Positions 26,205-34,315 of a stretch of 51,358 nt of DNA are shown here, piece after piece. How positions within the stretch are numbered: position 1 is the stretch's first letter; each line of letters begins with the position of its first letter. Under the pieces are notes generated by a model. That model searched no databases, was not told where the DNA came from, and saw only the letters and a program-made list of their open reading frames with translations. A program made the position numbers and the translations under genes. The DNA comes from Treponema sp. Lineage in GTDB: Bacteria > Spirochaetota > Spirochaetia > Treponematales > Breznakiellaceae. The stretch lies in assembly GCA_031275035.1 (NCBI GenBank), contig JAISPH010000056.1:1-51358 (forward strand). The letters are read 5' to 3'.

Positions 26205-26422
26205 TACCCCGCCGCTCTGCGGCGGTTCAAACTGGTAACACCAACAAAAAATGGTAGTAGGCCCCACAGTAAATAATTTCCTTGCAGAACGAACCTCGTA
26301 ATCAAGGCAACGCTTACAAGATACCCCGTCCGCTCTGCGGCGGGGAGGTTCATTCGCAAGTCTGGTTAATACCCCGTCGAACCTCCGGTTCGCGCTCTGC
26401 TCCGGGGAGACTCATTCGCAAG
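26204..26422. repeat. Composite interspersed repeat (family 2), three ATACCCCG units
   Basis: Units beginning ATACCCCG lie at 26204-26224, 26321-26360 and 26369-26422. They contain GC-rich palindromes (CCGCTCTGCGG type), and the last two end in TCATTCGCAAG. The stretch 26221-26350 resembles the reverse complement of 50317-50420. A further inverted unit is at 41725-41779. Confidence 0.65.
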
Positions 26423-26789
26423 GGGGGTAACCATCGGGGCTGACAATTTTCCGCCCACGAACCTTTGGTTCGCCGATTGCGAAGTTGAGGTTTTTAGCGG
26501 AATTGGGCGAACGTTAATTTGCAAGCCAAAGGAAAACCCTTTGACTATGACGCATCCGGCGGACAATTTGCATGAATTCCATTCAAGCGCCGGATCATGT
26601 TTTGGCGATCACATGCGCCTTGATGCTTATTACAATCGGGTTCGATCCATTCGGCGCTTGACTATGTCGCGCCTGCTGGGTTTAACTCGGGAAAGGCCGC
26701 TCAATCCTGTCTACTTTCCGGCATAAAGTCCATTCCTCTCCTCCTCACTCTTAGTGAATACAATTCCGCAATGTTCCGATACTTGAACT
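26423..26789. other. Intergenic region, no gene recognised
   Basis: An open frame of 61 codons (26541-26726) has no recognisable similarity. The segment CGAACCTTTGGTTCGCC (26458-26474) is a small hairpin. No promoter stands out except a GATACT box 6 nt before the next ATG. Confidence 0.4.
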
Positions 26790-27686
26790 ATGCGGAATAT
26801 GCCCTATGACCGGTTTGATTCCTTCATTGCCCCCGGCGCGGATCGCTTCCTCCTGCTTCGGGATTTGCTTGCGAAACTTGGGCTGCATTTTTCCGTAATT
26901 CCCCTGGCGGGAAACCGCCATTTCTTTATCGGTCCCGAATCCGCCGCCTCCCTGCCGGGGCAGGGCAAAAACCGTCCCGCCCTCCGGGGCAGAACCGTGC
27001 TGGCCGCCCATTATGACCGGGCCGCGGCCAGTCCCGGAGCCAACGATAACAGCGCCGCGGTTTTTATGCTTATTGAAACGGCGCTAAAACTGCGGGAGGC
27101 GGAAAACCGGAACTGGCTTGTTATTTTTACCGACAAGGAAGAGCTGGGCCGGGATGAGGGCATCAGGGACCAGGGTTCTTATTCTCTGGCGGCGGGGCTT
27201 AAAAAATTAGGCCTCAGGGAACTTTTTATCTTCGACGCCTGCGGCGCAGGGGACACCCTGATCATTTCTACCGCCGCAGACCACCTGATGAAGGACGAAG
27301 CAGGTCCGGGTATCGCCAGGGCCCGGCGGCAGGTACGGAATCTGCGGAACCGGGCGCTGGAAACCGCCCGCAATCTGCTGATGGAAAAGGTACTTCTCCT
27401 TCCAACCCCTTTCTCCGACGATGCGGGCCTGCTCCGGGCGGGCCTTCCCGCCCAGACCATTACAGTACTGCCCGCCAAAGAAGCCGCCGCCTTCGCCGCC
27501 CTGCTGCGGAAGGACCCCGGCATTGCCGCCGCCCTGCTCAGCAGGGAAGCCAGGGACAGCCGCGGTCCGCGCCTCATTCCCGAAACATGGCGCAGCCTCA
27601 ACGGCCCCGGAGACAGCCCCCTCAGGCTTACCCCCCAGCATTACAGAGGGGTGGTACGTTTTGCGCTGGCCCTCTGCGGGGATTAG
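26790..27686 (+). CDS. M28-like zinc aminopeptidase, atypical last metal ligand
   Basis: A 298-residue protein resembling M28 (aminopeptidase Y) peptidases. Metal-site elements in order: AAHYD (about 70-74, His and Asp), GANDNSAA (bridging Asp, about 82-89), FTDKEELG (the EE pair of general base and ligand), and FDACGAGD. The last conserved ligand, usually His in an HT..D segment near the C terminus, appears here as SLNGPGDSP, with Asn instead of His. So activity may be altered or lost. No Shine-Dalgarno; a GATACT box lies 6 nt before the ATG. A second in-frame ATG at 26799 is possible. No signal peptide. Confidence 0.75.
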   Translation: MRNMPYDRFDSFIAPGADRFLLLRDLLAKLGLHFSVIPLAGNRHFFIGPESAASLPGQGKNRPALRGRTVLAAHYDRAAASPGANDNSAAVFMLIETALKLREAENRNWLVIFTDKEELGRDEGIRDQGSYSLAAGLKKLGLRELFIFDACGAGDTLIISTAADHLMKDEAGPGIARARRQVRNLRNRALETARNLLMEKVLLLPTPFSDDAGLLRAGLPAQTITVLPAKEAAAFAALLRKDPGIAAALLSREARDSRGPRLIPETWRSLNGPGDSPLRLTPQHYRGVVRFALALCGD

Positions 27687-27717
27687 GGCGCCGCGGAAGA
27701 CAGACCTGTTCGAGCGC

Positions 27718-28575
27718 CTAACAAAACGACGCCTCAAAACTATGGGAGGGCTCAACCAACTCGTCCTGGGCCTTGACAATGAGGAGCTCCCGGCTCCCGG
27801 CCCGGTGAGTGGCTTCCATGATGCCGAAGATCGATCCGGCGGTCAGTTCCAGGGTCCGCTTGATATCGCCGGTTTCCAGGTAACGGGAAAGAAATACCGC
27901 CGTAGTCAGATCCCCGGAACCCGCCATGGTTCCGCCGTCAAAGCTAAGTTCCGGGGTGCGGATACGGCAGACGGACTTTCCGTTGGAGGCGATCATGCCG
28001 ATATAATTTGCCGGAACCTCCGTTCCGCGGAAACTGGTAACCAGCACCACCTTCGGCCCTCTGGCATGAATGCTGTCTATAGCCCTGCGGGCATCCTCCA
28101 GGCTGTTTATGACAAGTCCCGTCAGAGCTTCAAGTTCAAACTGGTTGGGGGTGATGATATCCGCCAGGGCGATCACCTCGTTCTTAAAAAGAGAGGGAAT
28201 GTCCGGGTGTACATAAAAGCCCCGGCCCACATCTCCCATGACGGGATCGCAGCAGTAGAGGGCCCCCGGAGCGGCGGCCCGTACCTTCTGCACCGCATCT
28301 ATCACCGCCCGGCCCACCGCGGCGTCCCCCATGTAGCCCGACAGAACCGCTTCACACGCGGCCAATACGCCCCGGTCGGCAAGGCCCCCGGTCAGTTCCG
28401 CCGCCAGCTCTCCGCCCAGAACCTTGCCCCGCCAGGCGCCGTAACCGGTATGGTTGGAAAATTCCACCGTATTGATGGCCCAGACTTCCCGGCCAAGCCG
28501 CTGCAGGGGAAAGACGGCGGCGGAATTTCCCGCATAACCGTATACCACATGGGACTGAATCGATAAGATTGCCAT
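27718..28575 (-). CDS. pdxY: Pyridoxal/pyridoxamine kinase
   Basis: A 285-residue ribokinase-fold enzyme that phosphorylates pyridoxal in vitamin B6 salvage. It starts MAILSIQSHVVYGYAGNSAAVFPLQRLG, which is diagnostic, and has YCCDPVMGD, ITPNQFELEALTG and the catalytic AGSGDLTTAVFL (about 227-238). AAGGAGGG precedes the ATG. It is convergent with the M28-like gene. Repeat copy D lies 36 nt upstream. Confidence 0.94.
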   Translation of the reverse strand: MAILSIQSHVVYGYAGNSAAVFPLQRLGREVWAINTVEFSNHTGYGAWRGKVLGGELAAELTGGLADRGVLAACEAVLSGYMGDAAVGRAVIDAVQKVRAAAPGALYCCDPVMGDVGRGFYVHPDIPSLFKNEVIALADIITPNQFELEALTGLVINSLEDARRAIDSIHARGPKVVLVTSFRGTEVPANYIGMIASNGKSVCRIRTPELSFDGGTMAGSGDLTTAVFLSRYLETGDIKRTLELTAGSIFGIMEATHRAGSRELLIVKAQDELVEPSHSFEASFC

Positions 28576-28611
28576 TTTACCCTCCTTGATTACAAGTTAT
28601 AAATACGGATT

Positions 28612-28653
28612 GAAAAACATGAGGCTTGTTCGGAAACTTGAGTTCTCGAACAG
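28612..28653. repeat. Dispersed repeat family 1, copy D (inverted)
   Basis: The reverse complement reads GCTGTTCGAGAACTCAAG followed by TTTCCGAACAAGCC, aligning over about 42 bp with copy A. It lies between pdxY and the end of the ParB-like gene. Confidence 0.6.
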
Positions 28654-28684
28654 CGCTGTTAAACCTCACCGCGCCGTTGGGAAC

Positions 28685-29590
28685 TTACTGTTTTTTGAAA
28701 AACCGCTTGAACAGATCCGCAAAAAAATCTTTTCGGCGGCGGCCGTACCTTCCGGCAAAGTCCCTGGCCGCATCGGAAAGGGAATACTTTCCATGTTTTT
28801 TTTTCAGCATATCCCAGTACTTTACAATCCATACATAGAGGTCGCTGGGACTTCTTCCCTGAAAATGCGTACAGAGCCGTTCTTCCTTGATAATCTGAAT
28901 GATGGGCTCGTACACATTATTATACCAGGAAACCAGGGCGTCGGAAAAGGGGATCTCTCCGGTCATCTTCTGGTTAAGATAATATTTATGTACCAGGATA
29001 TGATTGTAGATCACATCGTAGCGGCCGGGGACGCTGAAATCCATATCGTAACAGCCGGTCAGGTCTCCAAAACTGGTTTCCTCATAAAAAACTTCCTTTT
29101 CCTTTTGCAGCAGGGCGTCCCGCAGTTCGTCCACGGTCATGTTCGGCGAGATTTGGATGTCGCTGGAGAGGCTTGTAACTTCGGCGTCGATGGATTCCAT
29201 GCCCTGGGCCTTTGCCACGGATACCCGGTGGTTCCCGTCCCGTACAAAGTAGACGCCTCCAATTTCATAAAGCTGAATCGGAGGCAAAATGATGGACCGG
29301 TGATGGGCCTCGTCCACCCGTTCCCAGCGGCTGCGGAGATGATCCGAACTGGGAAAAAAGTATTTGTTAAAGTCCCGGTACCGGCCCTCGCTGCCTACGA
29401 TCAGGCTGATGGGTACCACCTGCATTCCCCTATAGGATTGGTTCTTTGGTTTCAGTATCTCCTTTACCGTATTGAAGGACAGCAGCTGATCCCGGTCCAG
29501 ATGCATAAAATGCTGTATCCGGGAAAAAATCGCCTTGAGCCGCGCCTTGGAAAAATCTTCCGCCACCTGCATTTTTAAAAAGCTGTTCAT
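28685..29590 (-). CDS. ParB/DUF4032-like protein
   Basis: A 301-residue protein with a central ParB/sulfiredoxin-type segment: LPPIQLYEIGGVYFVRDGNHRVSVAKAQGMESIDAEV (about 101-137), where DGNHRVSVA is the conserved nucleotide/DNA-binding-type motif. The rest is helical and unrecognised, ending in a basic tail (KRFFKKQ). No helix-turn-helix of chromosomal ParB is evident, so plasmid or chromosome partition is unlikely. Its start overlaps the metallophosphoesterase stop by 4 nt, placing it last in a three-gene operon. Confidence 0.75.
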   Translation of the reverse strand: MNSFLKMQVAEDFSKARLKAIFSRIQHFMHLDRDQLLSFNTVKEILKPKNQSYRGMQVVPISLIVGSEGRYRDFNKYFFPSSDHLRSRWERVDEAHHRSIILPPIQLYEIGGVYFVRDGNHRVSVAKAQGMESIDAEVTSLSSDIQISPNMTVDELRDALLQKEKEVFYEETSFGDLTGCYDMDFSVPGRYDVIYNHILVHKYYLNQKMTGEIPFSDALVSWYNNVYEPIIQIIKEERLCTHFQGRSPSDLYVWIVKYWDMLKKKHGKYSLSDAARDFAGRYGRRRKDFFADLFKRFFKKQ

Positions 29591-30267
29591 CGTACCATAC
29601 CCTGCCGGACCGTTTTTTCTTCCGTATCAATAACGTAGTGGCTATAGGCGTTTATCACCACAGTATCCTCATATCTGGTACTCCGCACATCCCTGTGATC
29701 ATAGAGATGAATATGGCCGTGGACCAGATACCGGGGCCTGAAGATATGCATAAACCACAGGAAGACCTTAAAGCCCCGGTGACAGGGGTCCTCCTTATCG
29801 TGAATGCCCCGGGGGGCGGCGTGGGTAAGGAGCAGATCCAGAAAACGGCCCCGGAAGATCCGGTTGACGATCAGGGCGGGGAGCAGCCGGATGATTTCCA
29901 TCATCATCCCGAATTCGGTGTACTGATTCTCCCCCTTGTTATACATCATGGACCCCCCCAGTCCCGCAACGATCAGCCCTTCCTCCCGTTTTACCCTGGA
30001 CCCTACATGGACGGTCCCCGCGCCGGGCAGGGGCCCGTAGTCGTTTCGCAGGGAATCGCGGGGGCGGACAAAACGGCGAAACCCCTTGAGGTTATGGTTG
30101 CCGAAAACGAAGAGGAGGGGTTTGTTAAGGCTGGAAACGATAAATTCCAGGTAATCCAGAGGAAGATCGCCGGCGCTGAGAACAAGGTCCATGTCGGAAA
30201 AACGTTCTTTGATGGAAGCGGAATACACCAGGGGATCGATCTGATCCGATACGCAGAGAATTTTCAT
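29587..30267 (-). CDS. Metallophosphoesterase
   Basis: A 226-residue calcineurin-like phosphoesterase. The motifs appear in order: CVSDQID (first metal-binding block; Asp replaces the usual His of D-x-H), SAGDLPLDY, FVFGNHN, LLTHAAPRG and LVHGHIHLY. It probably binds two divalent metals and hydrolyses a phosphodiester or phosphomonoester. Both ends overlap neighbours by 4 nt, so it is translationally coupled with the TPR protein upstream and the ParB-like protein downstream. The substrate is unknown. Confidence 0.9.
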   Translation of the reverse strand: MKILCVSDQIDPLVYSASIKERFSDMDLVLSAGDLPLDYLEFIVSSLNKPLLFVFGNHNLKGFRRFVRPRDSLRNDYGPLPGAGTVHVGSRVKREEGLIVAGLGGSMMYNKGENQYTEFGMMMEIIRLLPALIVNRIFRGRFLDLLLTHAAPRGIHDKEDPCHRGFKVFLWFMHIFRPRYLVHGHIHLYDHRDVRSTRYEDTVVINAYSHYVIDTEEKTVRQGMVR

Positions 30268-31649
30268 GGACGCCGTTTGGTTTCTTTAAGTTCCACGCGC
30301 TGAAGCATTTCCTGAAGTTTTTCCTTGCCGTACAGTTCCAGAGGCCGGGAATCGGCAAATTCCTGGGCGGACCGGGAAAAGCCGGAACTGGTTACCGCCG
30401 CCCCCTGGATCATGCTCTGGGCCTTGGTATCGTCCAGCAGGGCCCGGAGCTGGGCTTCTTCTACCATTTCGGGCATGCGGTAAAACCGTATCAGCCGGGG
30501 CATTTTACGGGTATTCTTCCACTTGGCGGAATCGTTCTCGATGGCGATAAGTTCGCAGCCGTTTGGAATGGATTTGGACCCCTTTACCTGGAGGGCCATG
30601 GTTTGGGCGGTGATGGCGCTGCAAAGTTCGATAAATTCCTGCTGGGATGAGGTAAGGTAATCTTTCATCTTGTCATCGGAACGGAGTTCCTGGTACTGGG
30701 AGAGTTTTTCTCCCACATCCCGGAAATTCTTCTTTACCGCATAGATCTTGTCCCACTGGGCAATGGCCTTGTCCAGTTCCCGGGTTTTTTCGTAACACAT
30801 GGCCAGGAAGTAGCGGGCATAGAGGGCGTCCTGGTTTGATTCGTCGGTAACGGCCCGCACCGCCCGGTCAAATTCGGGGATCGCCTTATCCACTGCCTTG
30901 AGGGCCATGTAGCAGCCCCCCCGTTCCACCAGGGCCTTTATCTTGAACTGGGGATCCCGGGCGGCCTTTTCAAAGGAACCTATGGCGATGGTATAATCTT
31001 TGGAATCTTTCTGGAGTTTCCCCAGATAGTAGTAGGCCTGGGCATTGTCGGGCTGGGCCTTCAGGGCGATTTCCAGCTCCGCCCTGGCTTCGCCGGCCTT
31101 TTTTTCCTTGTAGAGCATAACTCCCAATTCATAGTGAATCTTGCCGTCCTTGGGGCTCAGCTCCGCGGCTTTTCTCAGGTAATTTGCCGCCATATCCGTG
31201 CGGCTGCGTTCGGAAAAGAGTTTTCCCGCCCAGTAATAGTACTCCGCCTTATTGGGAGCCAGTTTTATCAGCAGGAGGTATTCCTTTAAGGCCTCTTCGT
31301 GCTGATTAAAACGGGTAAAGAGCTGGGCTAAATTCTGCCGAAAATCTAATTCAGGGACATGATGCTCCAAAATGCCGATCTGGTTAACCGTCTTAAATTC
31401 CAGCAGGGCCAGTTCGGCCTTGCCGTCCGCAAGGTAGGCCTTTCCCAGATAGTAATGGGCTTCGGCGTTCCGCTGATTTTTGGCGATGATGGCCTTTGCC
31501 GATTTAATGGCGCTTTGGATTTTGCCGCGCTTGATCAGATCCGCCAGGGCGTCTACCCGTTTGGGAGCGGCAAGGGATCTGATTACAAAGAAGAGCAGAA
31601 ACCCGATCCCCACAGTGAGGATAATAATGACAGCAATAATCAAAGTCAT
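30264..31649 (-). CDS. Membrane-anchored TPR protein with Mrr-like C-terminal domain
   Basis: A 461-residue protein. Residues 3-25 form a membrane anchor and about 30-320 are tetratricopeptide repeats (AEAHYYLGKAYLADGKAELAL, AQAYYYLGKLQKDSKDYTIAI). From about 331 to 455 the sequence looks like a restriction-endonuclease (Mrr_cat) fold: FIELCSAITAQ, CELIAIEN, RLIRFYR and the Mrr-like tail GAAVTSSGFSRSAQEFADSRPLELYGKEKLQEML. The expected D...(Q/E)-x-K catalytic residues are not preserved (CELIAI; RLIRFYR), so I predict a non-cleaving domain. It is first in an operon with the phosphoesterase and ParB-like genes. The domain call comes from reading alone. Confidence 0.75.
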   Translation of the reverse strand: MTLIIAVIIILTVGIGFLLFFVIRSLAAPKRVDALADLIKRGKIQSAIKSAKAIIAKNQRNAEAHYYLGKAYLADGKAELALLEFKTVNQIGILEHHVPELDFRQNLAQLFTRFNQHEEALKEYLLLIKLAPNKAEYYYWAGKLFSERSRTDMAANYLRKAAELSPKDGKIHYELGVMLYKEKKAGEARAELEIALKAQPDNAQAYYYLGKLQKDSKDYTIAIGSFEKAARDPQFKIKALVERGGCYMALKAVDKAIPEFDRAVRAVTDESNQDALYARYFLAMCYEKTRELDKAIAQWDKIYAVKKNFRDVGEKLSQYQELRSDDKMKDYLTSSQQEFIELCSAITAQTMALQVKGSKSIPNGCELIAIENDSAKWKNTRKMPRLIRFYRMPEMVEEAQLRALLDDTKAQSMIQGAAVTSSGFSRSAQEFADSRPLELYGKEKLQEMLQRVELKETKRRP

Positions 31650-31676
31650 GACTTTTTCCGTTCTTCAGGCTATATT
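31648..31676 (+). promoter_or_regulatory. Promoter of the TPR/AI-2E/ECF gene block
   Basis: ATGACT (31648-31653), 17-nt spacer, TATATT (31671-31676). It overlaps the start codon of the divergent TPR gene, so the two operons may compete for polymerase. Confidence 0.45.
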
Positions 31677-31730
31677 ACATATGAAGATTAATTGCTTTAA
31701 TCCATTCTGTCAAAGCCCGGGAGGCGATGT

Positions 31731-32429
31731 ATGATAAAAAAGCCGGTGTTATGGATGATCCTGACCTTTTCCGTCTCTCTGGTTCAGGCCCAGAATGCCT
31801 TTGTCCGGGGGGAAGAGCTTTTTCTGCGGAACAAGCCCCAGGAGGCCGTAGTGTTTCTGGAAGCCTCCCTGGGCGAGGATCCTGCAAATATCAAAACCTT
31901 TCTCTACCTGGGCATTGTTTATCAGCAGCTGGGACGGCTTGATGAAGCGGTAGCGGTATACCGCAAGGCCCTGCCCAAGGCGGGGGACGAAACCGCCCGG
32001 GTCGCCTATAACCTGGGCAATGTCTATACCATGAAGGGAAACACTGCCCTGGCGGAGCAGTACTATGCCCAGGCCATCGAGGCCGATTCAGCCTATGCCT
32101 CGGCCTACCTTAATCGGGCCAATGCCAAGGTAAGCGCGGGGACCCTTAAAGAGGCGGTCGCCGATTATGAACAGTATCTGACCCTGGAGCCCCGGTCTCC
32201 AAAACGGCCCCAGGTGGAAAAGCTCATCGCCTTTATTCTGGAGGAATTTGCCGCCGAAGAACGGCAGAAGCTGCTGGCGGAAGCGGAAGCCCAGGAAGCG
32301 GCGGAACGGCGGCAGCGGCTGCTGGACGAGGTTTCCGCCTCCCTTCAGGCTAATCCCGATGATGCCCAGGGAGTTTCCGCCGGTTCCGAAAATGTACTTG
32401 AGTACGACGGAGCATTTGAATTAGATTAA
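31731..32429 (+). CDS. Exported TPR protein
   Basis: A 232-residue protein with a signal peptide (MIKKPVLWMILTFSVSLVQAQ, cleavage after VQA) and about four tetratricopeptide repeats (FLYLGIVYQQLGRLDEAVAVYRKAL, VAYNLGNVYTMKGNTALAEQYYAQAI, AYLNRANAKVSAGTLKEAVADYEQYL). A charged coiled-coil segment follows (EEFAAEERQKLLAEAEAQEAAERRQRLL). GGAGG precedes the ATG. It probably forms a periplasmic scaffold with the larger TPR protein that follows 14 nt later. Confidence 0.85.
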   Translation: MIKKPVLWMILTFSVSLVQAQNAFVRGEELFLRNKPQEAVVFLEASLGEDPANIKTFLYLGIVYQQLGRLDEAVAVYRKALPKAGDETARVAYNLGNVYTMKGNTALAEQYYAQAIEADSAYASAYLNRANAKVSAGTLKEAVADYEQYLTLEPRSPKRPQVEKLIAFILEEFAAEERQKLLAEAEAQEAAERRQRLLDEVSASLQANPDDAQGVSAGSENVLEYDGAFELD

Positions 32430-32443
32430 AAACAAGAGGCAGC

Positions 32444-34315
32444 ATGGGTAAAGGGCTTTTACTGAAGATAGGCGCCGGCATTATTACAGCGGCTCTGGTG
32501 CCGGGCATTGTGTTTTTTGCAAAAAAGGGCGGCGATGCCGCCGTTGCCCGTTCCAATACCCTTGCCATTGCCCAGGATTATATTGACCGGGGCGAGTATC
32601 AGCGGGCCCTGGATCTGCTGGACCTGCTGCTCATCGAAGATATCAAGGACAAGAAGGCCCGGGCCCTGCGCGACGAAGCTCTCAGGCTGCTCCAGGCCGG
32701 CGGCGAACCGGCTGCGGCCGGCGTTGACCCCGCAAAGGAAACCCCGGCGGAAACGGCGGACTCTGCGGAAAAGGCCGCGGCGGAAACCGATGGGGCCGCG
32801 GAATCCCGGGCCGCCGCCAAGGCGGAAGCCGCCCGCCGCAAGGCCCAGGAGGAGGAATTGGCCGGCCGGTCCCGGGCGCTGCAGGCCCAAATGCGGGCGG
32901 TTAACGATCTTGTCTCCCAGGGACAGGCCGCCCTGGAGCGGAAGGACTATCAGGCCGCCGGCGCCAGTTTCCAGGAGGCCCTTTCCCGGCTGCCCCCGGG
33001 GGAGGGACGCTTTGAGGCCCAGACCTATGCCGGCATAGCCGAAGCCTATTATGACGCCTATGCCCGGGACCCCAGCGGCCCGGACAGCCAGGAGGCTGTC
33101 CGGCAGACGGCCTTTTATGCCCGGCAGGCCGCGGAGAAGGATCCCTCCCTGGCGCTGCCTCATTATACCCTGGGCAAGCTGAACCGGGATCTTCAGCAGT
33201 GGGACAATGCGGTCTCCGAATTAAAGGAAGCGGTACGGCTTGAGCCGGATAATTATCTCTACTCTTACGATCTGGGGAGGGCTTATTTTCACAGTGGAAA
33301 CCTTGCCGACGCCCGGCGTTATTTTGAGGCCGCCGCTGGTCTGAATCCTGACTTTGAACCTTCCTGGTATAACCTGGGGGGAACCCTCCGGGCCCTGGGG
33401 CGGCTCGACGAGGCCCTTTCGGCCTTCCGCCGGGCGGTTAGAATAAAGCCCGGTTATGCCGTAGCCCATCGGGAAATAGGCCGGGTTCTGGCGTCCAAGG
33501 GGGACCACCAGGGGGCCATCGCCGCCTTTATCGAAGCCCTCCAGTACAGCCCCAACGATACCGCCTCTCTGCGGGAACTGGGGGCCGCCCAGAGCGCCAT
33601 TGAGGAATACGCCGCCGCGGAGGCGTCCTTTGTCCGGGCGCTTCAGACCGCTCCCAATGACGATCAAACCAACTACAATATGGCGGTGGTGAAGATTGCC
33701 CTGGATAAGGGCGCCGAGGCGGTAAGTTATGCCAAAAAGGCCGCCGACGCCGCCCCCGCCAATAAGCTGTACTGCTATACCCTGGGTCTTGCCTATGAAG
33801 CGGCGGGAAATTTTCAGGGGGCCATCGCCTCCTACAATAAGGCTATTTCCATGGACCCCCGGTATGTACGGCCCCGGATTAATCTGAGCAGCCTCTACCT
33901 TAACAGCGGTTATACCCAGGAGGCCCTGAACACCCTGCTGGACGCCCACCGCATAGAGCCCAATTCCTTCGAGGTAAACAACAACCTGGGGGCGGTCTAT
34001 GCCCGGCAGGAAGACTGGCCCCGGAGCGTGGAGTACTACGAAAAGGCGGTGGTCCTGGATTACAACAGCGCCCCGGCGCGGCTTGATCTTGCCCGGGCCT
34101 GCGTGGGGGCGGGGAATCTGCCCAAGGCCAGGGACACCTACCAGGAGCTGGTCCGCATTGCCCCCGACAGCTGGGACGCCCTTCTGGAACTGGGGAAAAT
34201 ATATGCAAGTCTGGGAGACGCCGATTCGGCAAAGCGTACTATTCAAAACCTGCTGGCTAAAAATCCTGATTATTCCGGCAAGGCGGAGGCCCAGAAAATT
34301 CTGGCAGGTCTATGA
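32444..34315 (+). CDS. Large membrane-anchored TPR protein
   Basis: A 623-residue protein with a membrane anchor at about 5-27 (LLKIGAGIITAALVPGIVFFA), a first TPR-like pair, an Ala/Glu-rich coiled segment (about 85-150), and then some ten tetratricopeptide repeats to the C terminus (AYFHSGNLADARRYFEAAAGLNPDFEPSWYNLGGTLRALGRLDEAL and similar). It acts as a protein-protein scaffold. Its 3' end overlaps the AI-2E family gene by 4 nt. No enzyme motif is seen. Confidence 0.87.
   Translation: MGKGLLLKIGAGIITAALVPGIVFFAKKGGDAAVARSNTLAIAQDYIDRGEYQRALDLLDLLLIEDIKDKKARALRDEALRLLQAGGEPAAAGVDPAKETPAETADSAEKAAAETDGAAESRAAAKAEAARRKAQEEELAGRSRALQAQMRAVNDLVSQGQAALERKDYQAAGASFQEALSRLPPGEGRFEAQTYAGIAEAYYDAYARDPSGPDSQEAVRQTAFYARQAAEKDPSLALPHYTLGKLNRDLQQWDNAVSELKEAVRLEPDNYLYSYDLGRAYFHSGNLADARRYFEAAAGLNPDFEPSWYNLGGTLRALGRLDEALSAFRRAVRIKPGYAVAHREIGRVLASKGDHQGAIAAFIEALQYSPNDTASLRELGAAQSAIEEYAAAEASFVRALQTAPNDDQTNYNMAVVKIALDKGAEAVSYAKKAADAAPANKLYCYTLGLAYEAAGNFQGAIASYNKAISMDPRYVRPRINLSSLYLNSGYTQEALNTLLDAHRIEPNSFEVNNNLGAVYARQEDWPRSVEYYEKAVVLDYNSAPARLDLARACVGAGNLPKARDTYQELVRIAPDSWDALLELGKIYASLGDADSAKRTIQNLLAKNPDYSGKAEAQKILAGL

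Noticed and set aside
28685..29590. Chromosome-partition ParB
   Set aside because: Only the short ParB/sulfiredoxin-like core is present, with no helix-turn-helix or ParA partner.
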